From Hemerocallis citrina (lineage: Eukaryota; Streptophyta; Magnoliopsida; Asparagales; Asphodelaceae): DNA of 64,000 nt. Below the pieces are notes generated by a model that saw nothing but the letters and a program-made list of their open reading frames with translations, did no database searches and was not told the origin of the DNA. The position numbers were made by a program, and so were the translations under genes. Location: NCBI GenBank assembly GCA_017893485.1, contig CM030360.1, positions 146,196,516 through 146,260,515 of the forward strand, read 5' to 3'. Position 1 is the stretch's first letter. The number at the start of each line of letters is the position of its first letter. Of the stretch, positions 23,691 through 36,985 are shown in pieces.

Positions 23691-25055
23691 ATAATAAAGC
23701 ACAAAAAGTACTCCTAAAGGATGCAACATCTCTGGAATCGGCGCATCGGCCAACCAAGTCGGTGATGGCTCAACAATGCAGGGACGACTAATGTGCATGC
23801 ACTCCCAACTCCAAATATGCAAAAAAACCATCGGCCTGGCCATCTGCCGGGATTCAATGCACATGTGCATAACGACCTTTACGATGATGCTAAGGCCGCA
23901 TTCCCCAACTATATCGGCCGGCCATAGTGAAGTCGCTCAACAAATGTACATACATTAGTGGCACGAGATCACCTGAGGAGTTTGGGAAGCACCTCCAATC
24001 AAACTTACAATGTACGCACGCATGTAGTACGAGACGTCTTCGTCAGTGGATTCAACATTCAAATACTCGATGGACCTTGATTTCAACCATGCAAGTCAGA
24101 GGGATCTACCATCAAAAAGTTCATTCCAAAAATTTTCTTCTTCTTCAACTTGAGCTTGAGCTTAAGCTTGAGTTATGGCTTTGTCATCATAATCTGTAGT
24201 AAGTTCAAATGCAAGTTCAGCTCCAACTTGCTCTTTATTTGCAACCAACTCAACCTCTAAATTGACATCGAGGTAATCACGTACAACTTCCACTCGGTCA
24301 AAGTCCATGTTCTCCGTTACGGCCACCCCATTTATAGGAAGTTTGATAATAATTGCTACATCTTGGAGAGTGACAACCATCTATTCTACCCATAGTAACA
24401 AAGTTCGTGAATAATTCGTGATTTTGGCGAATTATTTGCAAAGAATTCATCTTTCAAATCAATTCGCAATTTAATCACCAATATCCGTTTAAATCACACA
24501 CTTCACGAATAATTTGCGAAAGCATAAATTATTCACGGATAATTTACGAATTAAACGAACTAATCGTTAAGTTTGTTACTATTTTTCATATTTATATATG
24601 TAAATATATATTTACTTAGGTGATGGGTACTGACATGCATTAAAATTTCTATTTCTTTCTTCCCGAATTTTTACTGAGTTTTCCCGAATTTACCGGACTT
24701 TTGCCAAATTTCGAATATTAAATCTTTTCGAATTATTTCCGAATCCCAAATTTGTGACTATGCTCTAACTGATAGATGGAATGTGTGTGTCTCCGGCCTC
24801 CATTACTAGACAAGAGCTGTAAGTAAATGCTGATCGAGCTTCACACCCTCCATCAATCTAACTCCGTAAAAATTGTCTTAGACCAAATACGTAGTGATAC
24901 GAGGCTCCATGGAAAATGTCAAGTGCTTCCAGAAGTTACACTTCTTTGCGGACCCATTCCACACGAATTGGGATCTATGTATGTGTTGCAACACAAGTAT
25001 GCTTGGGTCTTCCTGTCCTGGAGGTGTACATCCAACTAAAGACAACAGACCGGCC
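23691..25055 (-). pseudogene. Plant mobile domain (PMD / MAIN-like) gene remnant
   Basis: On the minus strand 25010-24800 reads PPGQEDPSILVLQHIHRSQF then VWNG, and further FYGVRLMEGVKLDQHLLTAL. These correspond to the N-terminal signature of the plant mobile domain (GPEDPSVL-LQ-HRS--W ... FYGV ... L--AL). After an inserted element, 24380-24162 reads MVVTLQDVAIIIKLPINGVA, the conserved T-V-T-LQDVA-L-GLP-(V/I)-G motif. From 24100 to 23690 come pieces of the YxRAYIVSLIGG and WSWE regions in shifted frames. Stops and frame changes are numerous. PMD genes occur as host genes and inside transposons; here it sits within the MULE-A TIRs. Confidence 0.8.
24390..24765. mobile_element. Small TIR element (hAT-like MITE) inserted in the PMD remnant
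   Basis: The ends are inverted: CATAGTAACAAAGTTCG at the left and the reverse complement of CATAGTCACAAATTTGG at the right. The interior is AT-rich and full of gaattattcgc-type motifs. It separates two parts of one PMD reading frame, which marks it as an insertion. Flanks (tctac / tctaa) only weakly suggest a target duplication. Confidence 0.6.
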
Positions 25056-25309
25056 TCGGCAGATGAAGAATGGCGGCCACTAACCTATATGAATGAATAC
25101 AAATCTTGTTATTATTGATAAATGTTACATATTCGTATTCAAAACTAATAATAATAATCAATCTTTTGTAAACTATTTGCCGCTGACGTTACCCGAAGGG
25201 TCTGATGACCCCCTCGTTCTGCCTATTTCTCAATCAACAATAATACCAAGGTTAATTGATAAGAGTTCCAATTTATGTTAAGTCGCCGATATTGTAAAAA
25301 GTAAGCGAA

Positions 25310-26620
25310 ATTATGAGAAAACTACACACCAAAAAATTTGAAACTTTACAAATAGGTCGGAATCACCACACACAAGCTAACAAAACTTGTAGATGTGAGT
25401 TTCGACTCATTGTGTGGGAGATACGGCAATGTATTGATTTATTTCAAGAAAAACCAACATAAAGCGATACATTGCCGTATCTTACAAACTGTGAGTCGTA
25501 ACTCACTTATAAAAGTTGTGTTAGCTTGTATGTGGTGAATCCGACCAACCCAATGATTTTAGTAATTATTGGTGGACATATGTGGCGTTTTCTATGTTTT
25601 TGTAGACAAAATATAACAAATTATAGGTGTTGTTGTTCGATATTAATAAACTGCACAAATCAACGAAAAATTCCAAAACTTTGCGAGTAGGTCGGGTTCA
25701 CCCCACGCAAGAGAACGCAACTTCTAGAGATGTGTTTCGACTCACGGTTTGCGAGATGTGGCATTGTATCGCTTTCCATTCTTTTCCGTGAATGAAAATG
25801 ATACATTGCCATATCTCGCAAACCGCGAGTCAAAACTCACTTCGATAAGTTGCGTTCACATGTGTGTGGTGAGTACAAGCTAGTCTCGAAGTTTTAGAAC
25901 TTTTTGTTGTCGTTTGTAGGCTTTTAAACAAAACTCGCAACATTTCCTTCGAATAATCACGTATGTTGTTGTTTGATATTTTCTAAACCGCACAAACGGA
26001 AATGATAAATTCCGAAACATTGTGAGCAGATCGGGATCATCCCACACAAGCCAATGCAACTTATATAGGTGATTTTCAACTCACGGTTTGTGAGATACGG
26101 CATTGTATCCCTTTCCATTATTTTTCGTGAATGAAAGCAATACGTTGCCGTATCTCGCAAACCGTGAGTCAAAACTTACTTCTATAAGTTGTGTTGACTT
26201 GTGTGTGGTGAGTCTGAGCTACTCGTAATGTTTCAAAAAAATTCGTTGTCGTTTGTGTGCTTTTACACAAAACACGCAATATTTTCTTCGAATAATCACG
26301 TATGTTGTTGTTCGATATTAGTAAAACCGCACAAACGGCCAAAAAAAATTCAATACTTTGTGAGTAGGTTGGATTCATCGTACACAAGCTAACACAACTT
26401 CTAAAAGTGAGCTTCGGTTCACAGTTTGCGAGATACGGTCGTGTATTACTTTATTTTGGTTTATCTTGAGATAAAGTGATATACGGCCGTATCTTGCAAA
26501 CCGTGAGCCGAAACTCACTTCTAGAAGTTGTGTTAGCTTGTGTATGGTGAATCCGACCTACTTGCAAAGTTCCAAAAAAAATTGGGCATTTGTGCAGTTT
26601 TACTAATATCGAACAATAAA
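25310..26620. repeat. Right subterminal array of palindromes (4 units of about 335 bp)
   Basis: Units start near 25395, 25728, 26068 and 26405. Each has a palindrome of about 110 bp (gactcacggtttgcgagat ... atctcgcaaaccgtgagtc) around aataaagcgatacattgcc-type cores. Each is followed by cttataagttgtgttagctt, gtgtggtgaatccgac and a tttgtgcttt-type block. It is the inverted counterpart of 3760-4610. The unit at 26395-26525 is the best preserved. Confidence 0.75.
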
Positions 26621-26879
26621 ACTATGACTACATCTACAATTTGAGCAAACAACAATAACTATGTATACAATTCTACAATCTACAATCATCAAAAAACTAT
26701 ATGCAGACAACTACTAGATGTACATAATTACGCATCATAAAAATAAATTCAAGTAATTAAAAAACATAAAAATCTATATAAATACAACTACGAAGCCATG
26801 ATTTAGTAATTACCTTGCACAATGAAGATTTGTACGGCATATGTATCATCGACAATGTGTTCATATTTAATTAGTGAAC
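26621..26879. other. AT-rich spacer between right array and right TIR
   Basis: A-rich sequence with no recognised feature. Its end (aacacattgtcgatgatac, minus strand) matches 3729-3760 and belongs to the TIR edge. Confidence 0.4.
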
Positions 26880-26946
26880 TAGGGTTTTGAATTCCCGATT
26901 ATCTTTCGAAGATTGGTGAAGGATGAGTTTCGGTGGGTTCAGGAAC

Positions 26947-26991
<45 letters not shown>

Positions 26992-27142
26992 GGGAGAGTG
27001 GGAGCGAGTGAGAAAGAGAGTTGCAAGGAGGTGGCGGTCGGGATGAGGAAGAGGAAGCGCCGGAGGTTGGGGGGTGGAGTTAGGGATTTTTGAGTGTTCG
27101 GGTTTCGGTGTGTTCGGGAATGAGAGAGAGAGTATGTGTGTG
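26880..27142 (-). repeat. Right TIR of MULE-A, inner part
   Basis: The reverse complement matches 3480-3720: gaccgaaacccgaacac-like block, (CT)n tract, aacccacc and gataat-gggaa. It is cut at 27142 by an LTR-type insertion and continues at 37165. Confidence 0.8.
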
Positions 27143-27939
27143 TGTCACGCCCCCTTCCCAAAAGAATACGGAATACGAGCATGTGACAAAGCCCAGCGAA
27201 TGATTTTCATCATTCATAAGCTGTAAGGATCAACTCAACAGTAAATAGAAATATGCAAGAATTATACAACCACGCATGCATGAAACAAATCTCATAATCA
27301 AAAGAATTATTTGAAAACAAATACATAATCCTCAAATAAAAACAAGATCTGAAAAACAATAATAAAACTCCAGGACAACATGCCCAATACAAAGTATCAA
27401 GTAGCAATAAGGAAACTGATAACTCAATACAGGAATAAACTAAAGCATGAAAAGTTCCGGTCAAACTTAGAACACTTGATCACTCACTCTTGCAGGTAAC
27501 TGGTCTTCAAAGCTTGTATATTTAGCAATTGGAAGAACAGAGAAATAGGAAAACAGTATATCCGTTAGTGCAAGTTACGGGCCGCAAGTAGTACAACCAA
27601 AAAGGGTAAAGGAACAGGGTAAATAAGAACATAAAGTAGGAAACAGAATACAAGAGCATAGAACATAGCATGGAAGGAATGCAACGGAACATGTAGTCAA
27701 ATAAATCAGAAAGCAAGTAAACAGAATCAGATAGACATGCAAACTGGTAACAGTATCAGGTAACAGGTAACAGTAACAGATAACAGGTAGCAGTATAAGT
27801 GCAGGTGAAACATGTTATTCTTAGATCTTTTATTTAATCCTATCTATTGCACCACTCATGCATCCCATTCCACATGGTTGCTGCATACAAAAAAGTTACG
27901 TTTAGATTTTGTGGTAGATCTATAGGGCCGTGTACTCAA

Positions 27940-28166
27940 GAAACCAGTAAACAGTAAACAGTAAACAGGATCATGAATCATGTATTCATGTAAACAGTTG
28001 AGACCTATGGGCCCCTTCCAAGTACACCTTCCTATAGGGAAGTATGCATTAAGGTAAAATAGTGAACAGTTGGAACCTATTGGCCCCCTTCCAATTACAC
28101 CTTCCTATAGGGAAGTATGTAGTCAGGTAAAGCAGTAAACAGTTGGGAAACACGGGCCCCCTTCCG
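27940..28166. repeat. 76-bp tandem repeat in the LTR, split by an insertion
   Basis: Copies share cctatgggcccccttcc(a/g)agtacac-cttcctatag. They start near 28005 and 28080, and the third at about 28153 is split after ttccg, resuming at 31852 with ttccgagtacacttacctat. This shows a clean insertion between the two parts. Confidence 0.8.
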
Positions 28167-31100
28167 TGTAATGCCCCGAATTCCAAAATACAGTAATTCG
28201 TAGCACAACAGGATCTTTACTTCATTTCATACAATTTTACAAGGAATTTAAAAACTTTTTTTTTGTACAACACTGTTCATTTTATATCAACGCAACGGAA
28301 AAATAAAGAATTCAATACAAAATATGTACAATTTAAACATCAACATTTAAAACAGTCTTTAGCTTCAATTTCATCTTTAAGTCTTTGCCAATCCAAGCCC
28401 TGCATTGAACACTGTGGTCATGTCAGTTACATTCAACTGACGCAATACTATACACGGTGATCCTCGCTATGCCATAATATAGCGACTCGCTTACTTTAGC
28501 AACCACAAACTTGAATGCATCATAATGTGTAGAAAGTGGTTGTTCTTAACATGTCGGTGTATGCAAATTTCTTAATGCCTAATGCAGGTGTTTACGCTAA
28601 GATGAAACTAATGCATACTTGTTCGAATTCTATGTATCTCATACTACATAGGTCCGAGGGCAAGCACCTACGTACTCCACATTAAAGGGTTCAATCACTT
28701 GCCATGACAACTACTCGGTAACAAAAATAAGTTTTAGACATCCCACGAGTACAGACTCCAGCCCTGGAATCCACCGTCAAGCAATACGGAAGTCCTCATC
28801 GTGCGAACATCCCGTAAGTGCCGCTCCAGCCTCGATATATACATATATAATGGTGAACTACCTCCCATATGCCCGACTATTCATGGTCCTGGAATCCACC
28901 GTCAAACCAATCATAGTTCCAGATTTAATTGAATCGTCTCACCCAGCAAGCAACCACAATACAGGAATTCAACATCTGACTGGGTCTATAGTCCAGGAAT
29001 CTACCATCAGACTATACAGAGATACCCCACTTACGTTTGCCTAAGTTCTATTACATATCCGCTTAGTGCCTAATCCTTATGCTTAAAACATGAATAAGTT
29101 ACACCACCTAGAGTTTGGCTTCCCCTCCTACCGGACTTAAACAAAAATTCCGTGATAGCCCATATAGCCAAATCTCAAATCAATTAATTCTTTTCATCAC
29201 TTGCTAGTACTTGGGTCACACTAGACCACTAATATCACATCTTTTCATGTTCCATAATCATGGGTATTCATACCCTTCAATATTCATGTATCAAATTCAC
29301 TTTATCTTAATCAGTTAATTTTATTCTTGTATTTATCATTCATGAAGAACAAACTCAATTTATTCATTTCCAAAAAGCTCTTTTCTTTCACATTCATCTA
29401 GCTTCCCAATCCAAAATTTATCACACAAAAAAAAATAAACATTAACTCTTTGAGACTTATCATTAGAAATTTATTATTCAAAAATCCATCATTTTCATTC
29501 TGACCACAAATCAACTCATGTCCTCTTAATGATACACATTGTATATCAATCATATCGATCAAAAGAATATAACTCCTAAATCCTTAAAATTATATTTAAA
29601 ATAGTGAGAAATATTTGTATTATTCTCATAATATTTCAAAAATATTTGCATAATTTTCTGGATTTTTAAATCCCCCAAAAAAATAAAAGGACTTCAAAAA
29701 TAAATTGAAAAGAGCTCAGTAAGCCTCGAACCCGAGACCCCTGAACCCCAGCGAAACGCCACGTGGCGTGCATGGGCACAGCGCGCACGTGCTAGCCGCT
29801 CAGGCCAAGTGCCCAACTGGAAAACTATGGGTTTAAATTCCTTAAGTTTTTGTTCTCGGCTAAATTTTTTTTATATCTTTTCAACTATTTTGATTTTCAT
29901 TCCTTCATCCCCGAATTAATATTATAAAAAAAAATATTTCTAAGCTCCAGAATTTCTCTCTTACTGGATTAATTATATTTTAAGGGGATTTATACCCATT
30001 TTTACACATAGTCATTTTCTAAGGTGTGTAAACATGAAATTTGACTTTGAACAACTATTTCTTTTCTTCAAAAATCTATATAATAAAACACAAAGAAAGC
30101 TATCAAGTGGTTCTCATTCAATAGGCTTGAAATCAATGGTCCAGATCTAACCTCACAAAACATATTTTCCCGCCCAAAAGTTCTCCCCCAAAACTCAAAT
30201 TCAAATCGCCCAAAACAACTCCTTTATTTATTTACTTATTTATTTATTTATCTCTCTCTCGCTCTCTCATTCTCTCTCTATTTACTCAGAAATTTATATT
30301 TTCAGATTTCAGGTTTGTAAATTTTCAGATTTTTTATGCATTTTTTATTGCTCATGTTACATTGAAAATAGCAAAATATCTCATCAACAGTTAAATTTCA
30401 TCATTTTCCACACTCAAAGTTCTAAGAAGTTGGATTTTACAACCACATTTATAATTATTTTTCAACATATACTAATGGAAACATTGACTTTTATTTACAA
30501 CTAATTATTGTTTTACTATTCAAACTTGAGCTACATAATTGTTGTTTTAATGTTTACAATACTTTCCTATGATGTATCGTTCCGAAGACGTGTCGTAGTC
30601 ACGTGCCCACGGGCAAATCTAGTAATAATATAAATTTGCATTTATGTACTACTCAAAATTAATAACTTTACTGATTTTATCTTCTTTATGAGAATTTAAC
30701 TCTCTTTTTCCCAAATTAGTCATCTTCCTCTTATAAGAGATTTAAATATCGATACAACTATGCAAATTTTGTCCAACATACGTTTAGTGTGATTTTTTTT
30801 CATTATTCAACCCTACCCATTTCTTCCCCCAATTCATTCCTAATTCCTCTTTACTATATATCACATTTCATATTCATATTTTGTCTAATTTTATACAAAA
30901 CGACATTCATACAATATTAAAAAATCATTCTTTTGCAATTGTCTAACACTTGCATTTAATTATCCCTTTCCCCATTCTAATTCATCATTCCCATCATATA
31001 TTTTAATTTAACACACAATTCATCTCATAATTTCCTATGAATAACAAATTTCATCATTTGAACATGTATCAAAATTTCATTAACAAGAATCATTAAACTA

Positions 31101-31851
31101 AGCTATAATTTACCACATAACACCTAAACATGATTTCTAAGCTAATTAGAAAATAAGTAAGACACCCACCTCTTTTTGTTGCACAAATTTGAAAATCTCC
31201 TAAAGGAAAGATCCTAGCTCCACTTCAATAGCCTAGCACTTCTCCTCCTAGCAAAAGCAACTCCAAGCCTCCAAGATGAAAAAACCGAAATCTCTTCTAG
31301 CTCTCTTTCTTTTCTCTCTATTAATTCTTTAGATTATGTGCAAATAACATACAATAGGGAGAGGGGGGTTATATAGGGAAATTGTGTGGCAAGAATTAAC
31401 TCCACTACCCAAATAACTACCCACGAACTCACCCCCACTCTCCACTCTCCCATTTATCCAAATGGCCGGCCACTATGCTTAGGGTGCACAACACGTGCAC
31501 GTGCACCCCATGTGCACATTCCTCATTTATTTTATTTTTTGTTAATTGTTAGTAGGTTACTAGTTTGTTAGAAGACAAGTGTAGAAAAAGTGTACAAAAT
31601 AAATGTAGGATTTATTATTGGGCTTCTCATTGGGCTTTCACTAATTTTTATTTATTTCTAATGGATTTAAATTAGTCTTTTAGGCTTATGGGCTTCTAAT
31701 TTAGAGAAATAAGAAAAAAAAATAAATGAGACAAAAATAAAAAGAAACTTATGCATAACTTAATAAAATTTTAGAACAAAAATGAGATAAAATTGCACGT
31801 GCGAAAGAATTAAATGTATTTTTATTTTAAAATTTACTACTGGATATTACA
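28167..31851 (-). mobile_element. Second LTR-type insertion (3.7 kb, probable solo LTR)
   Basis: Plus-strand ends are TGTAATGCCCC and GATATTACA, flanked by perfect TTCCG duplications (28162-28166, 31852-31856). On the minus strand it reads TGTAATATCC ... GGGGCATTACA. A TATA-like ccctatataacc on the minus strand near 31370 precedes a leader-like region. There is no coding sequence. It contains Helitron copy 3. The tiny open frames inside are chance. Confidence 0.8.
30075..30622 (+). mobile_element. Non-autonomous Helitron, copy 3 (best preserved)
   Basis: Begins TCTATATAATAAAACACAAA immediately after A 30074 and ends CTAG at 30619-30622 before T 30623, the canonical A|TC...CTAG|T arrangement. 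The 3' hairpin is cgtgcccacgggca. The interior has the aagtgg, ggtccagatct, (CT)n and gaagacgtgtcgtag blocks shared with the other copies. It has no coding sequence. Confidence 0.9.
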
Positions 31852-34508
31852 TTCCGAGTACACTTACCTATATTGTCCACTACTAGATCTTTCCCTTAAC
31901 CCTGACTTGATTACTTATTCTTTTTACCAACACACACATGAATGGGCACAATCGGGGACCGATAAACATGCCAGGGACAAAAAAAGGATTAGACTGGGCG
32001 GAAAAACATATTCGGGTGTCAAGTAAAATTATAAATATTGAAAGAATAAGAACCTCAATTCTGAACAGCAGGACGTTGTTGCACCAAAACTGGAATTTCC
32101 GCTACTACAGAAAAGCAAATCTAGATCCGTCAGAAGTTCTAGAAACTAGATTCTCTGCCGGTTCCAATGCATATACACATGATATATAAAATTCATCGAA
32201 ACTAGGTTCAAATGCTTATTCTTTACTGATTACTTGTTCAGGCAGTAGGCAAGAGTTAAATTCTTATAAACAAAAGTAACTTGCACGATCATTTAAAAAT
32301 TTCATAAAAAATATATTTAAACTCCTAACCGTGTTACATGTCAGTATAATTAATTTTAGATTTTAATACTTAAATTAACCTACTGTTTCAGCTAATTAAA
32401 CAGGGTGATGTATATTTTAGACTGCAATTTGGAATTCAGACGTTGCTGTACGAAAATCTGAATACCTTGCAATTTGTAAATTGAATTGCAAAATTGTCAG
32501 ATGTTCTGGAATCCAGACACATAGAGCTACGATTCTCATTTAATAAGTTTTAATCAATGAAAAACAAAATTAGGTCAAAACTAAGGTGCTTTACTGATCA
32601 GGTATGCAGGCAGCAATTATATAATCATGTTTGCATAAATATATTAAGTCAGATTAAATATCAAATAATTCTACAAAAATTTGGGGTGACTCCTAATCAT
32701 GTCTAGTTATGTCTAGGTTAATATCAAGCCTAAGTTTTACTGTTAGTATCTATTTTAATCAGTAATTCATGCCAAAAATCTTGTAATCAGAAATCTGGAA
32801 ATTGCGACTCAACAGTATTAAAAGTGTGATATCTCACAAGTTACAGATCAGATTTCAGATCCGTTAAAAGTTCTAGAAACTAGAAACAGAGGCCCATATT
32901 TCATACTCACAAACTTAATTATTATTCTGACATTAGCAGGGTCTAAATCATTGTGCTAAATCAGGTCAGCAGAAAAAGGGGTTTCTTTTGCATGAATTGT
33001 AACATAACTGTAACTACGATGGATTCAAGTTGATGTATAATGCAAATCAGAATGTAACAGGTATTCAAATCAGCGAGCCATGTCTATTTTCAAACTCATT
33101 AAGAGGGAAACATCATTCACATGCTCAACATACAACATAACATCTGTAACATGCATTCACATGGATAAATCTCTAGATCTACTTCATGTTTGTGTGATGG
33201 GTGTAATAACGAATAGTTTGTGATCCTCTCCGATTATGAAATTGATACAAAGAGATCAAACGGGTAGGACCAAGATTATCAATGGATAAATATGAAGAAC
33301 GAGTCACAATGAAGAATCTACTTGCGAGATTTCAAAAAAAATGCTTGTACGGAGAACAACAAAAAAAATCGTACAAGATACTTGCCTTACGAGATGACGG
33401 TTCCAATAAAAATATTAGAATAACAGGACTAGGATCCGGGGAAACACGCGTAGAATCACAAAAGCACGTGCGATACACGTGCTCAACAACAACACGTACA
33501 CAAAGAGGCAGCAGCGCACAGTGGCAACAGCGGGGGCAGAGCGGCTATGGTGGTGACAGGCGGTGCACAGGGAGTCGACGGTGGTCGACAGATGCAAGGA
33601 GAGGGGTGATGCAAGCTGATGATGATGTAGGCGCTCTGTTTCGGAAGAGAAATAGAGGAGGGAGGGGAGCTTGGTGAGGAGGCTGCTGGCGGTCGCTGTA
33701 TGCAGGCGGCAGTTGGCAGAGGTGAGCGGAAAGTTGAGGGAATGAAGGGTGGCAACGAGCTCAGGGAGGTGGGTTGCGGCTCGATGGGTTCAGGCGATCG
33801 ACGAGGCAAGACGGCAATGGAGGTAGAGGCAATGGGAACTGGAAGAAGGAGATGAGCGGGATGACGAGGGGGAGACAGGGTGTAGGTCGACGAGGAGGAT
33901 GATGGTGGGTCGCTGTTGGCGAGGCTGGGTTTCGGCGCGATCAGATGAAGGAGAAGGGTCGGGATGGGGTGACAGCTGGGGTAGGGTTGGGATGGGGTGA
34001 CAGCTGGGGTAATTAGGATTACTGATAAAGATTAGGTTTAGGGGGTGTTTAACAGGGTATTTATGAAGTTAATGATTGGGTTAATGGGCTATTGGGTACG
34101 GGTTGGATCCAATAAGAAAACGGGTTTGGATTGGAATTAAATAGGAAAAAAATGGTAGGGTTTAACAATGGGTTTTAAAATTAAATGAATAAAGCAATTA
34201 TAATATAGTAGTACAAATAAATCAAATAGTATGTATTAAATTAATACTCAATTACTAATAAATGCAATAGGATGTATGGGTTCACAAAATAAATGAGATT
34301 GGATTGAATTGAGCTAAAATATAATAAGGGGCAAAGTAGTATTACATATTAATTAATTAAATCAAATAGTATACATAAAATCTGTACTTTAATAATAATA
34401 AAATATAGATCACGATCTATAGGCTTTCAAAAATTAATAAACAATAAATTTAATAATTATGGAGATTTAGCTCTTAATTAAACAAAAATTTAAAAAACAA
34501 TAAATTCT

Positions 34509-36845
34509 AAAGCAGCTGGCGGTCTTGGGGTCCTCAACCTCAGACACCAAAATTTAGCTCATCTGGAAAAATGGTTATGGAGATTTCTTTAAAACAACCA
34601 ACTTTCTTGGGTTCGCCTTATCTCTCTCAGATGTTTCTCTCGTCGTAAGATGTGGGAGTTTCCTACTCTCTCTTCCCGCAGGGCATCTTCATTCTGGAAG
34701 GGAGTCTGGAAAGTTGTCGGTCCTTTCCGGTGTGGCTTAGCACACGTGTGCGCTGTGGGTGCTAAGACCAAATTCTGGGAAGACCTTTGGTTCGGTAACC
34801 TCAAGCTTGCAAATGCTTACCCTGCGTTATACCATTTAGCTTCCACTTCCTCCGCGACGGTGGAAGACTATGTTTCGGTTATCAATAACCAAAAATTTTG
34901 GTCGATTCCTTTCTCGTGTGCTCTACCTCCATCTCTTGTGGTCTGCCTACAAGACCTTTTCAGTTGCATCAACCTTTACCCCTGGCATCCCATTGACGAC
35001 GTCAAATAGAGATGGACCAGCTCTGGTAATTACTCAATTAAATCTTTCTATAATTTCCTCAATTTCGGGGGTAACCACTCCCCGTGTGCTAAGTTCCTAT
35101 GGTCTAGTTGCGTTCCCCTCAAAGCTAAAATCTTAACTTGGTTAGCGCTTAACAACAAACTTCTTACCGTTGATGTCCTTAACAAGAGGAACCTCGCCGT
35201 AGGGCAATCTTGCGCATTGTGTTCCTCAGATCATGAGGAAGCGAACCATCTGTTTCTTAAATGTAGCTTTATCCAACCGTTATGGATGAATTACGTTATT
35301 GCCTGGTAAGCACCACATATCCCCTATAATTTTTCAACCTGTTGGAGGAATCAATCGCTCAGAAAAGAATTCCGTAAATCTTGGAACCTTTCTATTATGG
35401 CCATAATTTGGGTTATCTGGTCTGAACGAAACAATCGTATTTTTAACCAGGCGGTTTCGACGATTGATAGCATTATCGAGGATTTTTATTTTTTGTTACG
35501 TTCTGCCCGTCCACTTTAAAGTATGATAAAGTGGAAGGTTTGCACCTTTCTCGCCTGGATGAGGCGATTAGTTTATTTCGTTCAACTTATTATTAATATC
35601 AATATTCTTCTCTTTATCTAATTTGTGCTTTCTTTCCTTCATTGTGCAGACCTGATGCTGTTGTGGTGGTTGTTTGCCTTCGTCTTGGCTAGCTTTTTGG
35701 GTCTTTTTGTTTTTGACCGTCAGGTTTGGTCTGTGCTCCTCTGTTTCGTCTGTTCTGGTTTGGGGGTTTTGGCTCTGATGGGTCGATTGTGATGTATAGA
35801 AGGTCTTCCTCCATTTCAGTGCTATAAGGCTAGAGGTCTTTTGGGGTGTTCTTGGGTCAATCTTTTGGCTCCCACTTCTCTTATGTGGCCACTGGATTTA
35901 TCGAATGTTTATTTGGTTCTCTTTTTATTTTATTGGTTTACTCTGCTGGCTGTGTTTATGCTGTTATGGTTGCGATGATGTTATCTACGTTTTCGTTGTT
36001 TTTGGTTATTTTCGGGGCTGCTATTTCTTGAGATCTCAGCTATTTGGGTTATTTTAGCTTCATTGTCCATTTATTTTCTTTGTATCGCTCATCCCCTCAT
36101 TGCTTCGGTCTAGTTGGCAGTGGTAAACTTAGCTATTTCCGACACGTGAGGTGTAGTCCTTTCCTTTTGCTATTCACGGTTTTCTAAATTCCTTCCATTA
36201 CTCGTTTTGCATGTGTTGCTTAGGCTATCTGTTAGCCTCGTTACGGGTTGATTCTTGGTTGGTTCTCTGAACCCCTCCTTGTTGATGCCGGTATTGAGTC
36301 TTCGTTTTTAGGGGCTCATGTCGTCATCACTCGTACCTATGTAGCTTCTCCTAACGGAGACCGCCATGGTTCTGCTTCCCCTTCGTGTGGGTTTTACTCT
36401 ATGGCTTGCGGACCTCGATTACATGTTCACTTGTTTTTCTGGCGGTCCTTTACGCCTCTGCATTCTGCCCTCAGCTCGTTTTTTCTTCGTCATTTGCTGT
36501 CCGTTGGCTTGTCTCTCTGTTGCGTGGTTTGCAGTTGTGCCGTGCTCCCTGGGGCCTGGGGCTGTTCGGATTCTCCCTGTGCTCGGGGTCGGGAGGGGCT
36601 GTAGCTTGGCGTTCTCTGGTTGTTGGAGCTGACATTGGACGTTCGCTTTCCCTTCGACCCTCTCATCGTTTGCAGCTTTCTTTTGTGATTCCTTGTGTAT
36701 CGATGGTCTTCGGTGGCAATTCTCTCAATTGCGACTCATGTATATGTCGTTGTTGTTGTTTGTTTTTTGTTTTACTTTTGGTAAAATTGTAATTTGTTAT
36801 TCTCGGTGATTTATATATTTGTTGGGCTAGAATCGTAAGATTCTA
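34509..36845 (+). pseudogene. 5'-truncated L1-type LINE, 3' end of ORF2
   Basis: Starts abruptly within ORF2 (KAAGGLGVLNLRHQNLAHL). It continues through the region after the RT domain (KMWEFPTLSSRRASSFWKGV; FWEDLWFGNLKLA) and the reverse-transcriptase zinc-binding region. That region reads RWTSSGNYSIKSFYNFLN in a shifted frame, then CALCSSDHEEANHLF and an IWVIWSERNNRIFN tail. Several stops and frame changes are present. The coding remnant ends near 35518; 35520-36845 is 3' UTR without coding signal. An A/T-rich tail follows. It was dead on arrival by 5' truncation, as is usual for LINE copies. Confidence 0.85.
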
Positions 36846-36867
36846 TCCGTGTGATAAAAAAACGATA

Positions 36868-36923
36868 AATTTAATGATGATGATGATGATGATAATAATA
36901 ATAATAATAACCATAAACATAAA

Positions 36924-36964
<41 letters not shown>

Positions 36965-36985
36965 CAACAACAATAATAGGATTTG
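36868..36985. repeat. (ATG)n-(AAT)n-(AAC)n microsatellite
   Basis: Simple repeats directly after the LINE 3' end, probably grown from its A-rich tail. Confidence 0.85.

Noticed and set aside
33282..33809. Arg/Gly-rich and Pro/Ser-rich frames on both strands
   Set aside because: GC-rich LTR leader-like sequence; no conserved protein features.
36248..36792. Several open frames of 88-135 codons
   Set aside because: They overlap one another in different frames within the LINE 3' UTR and show no domain.
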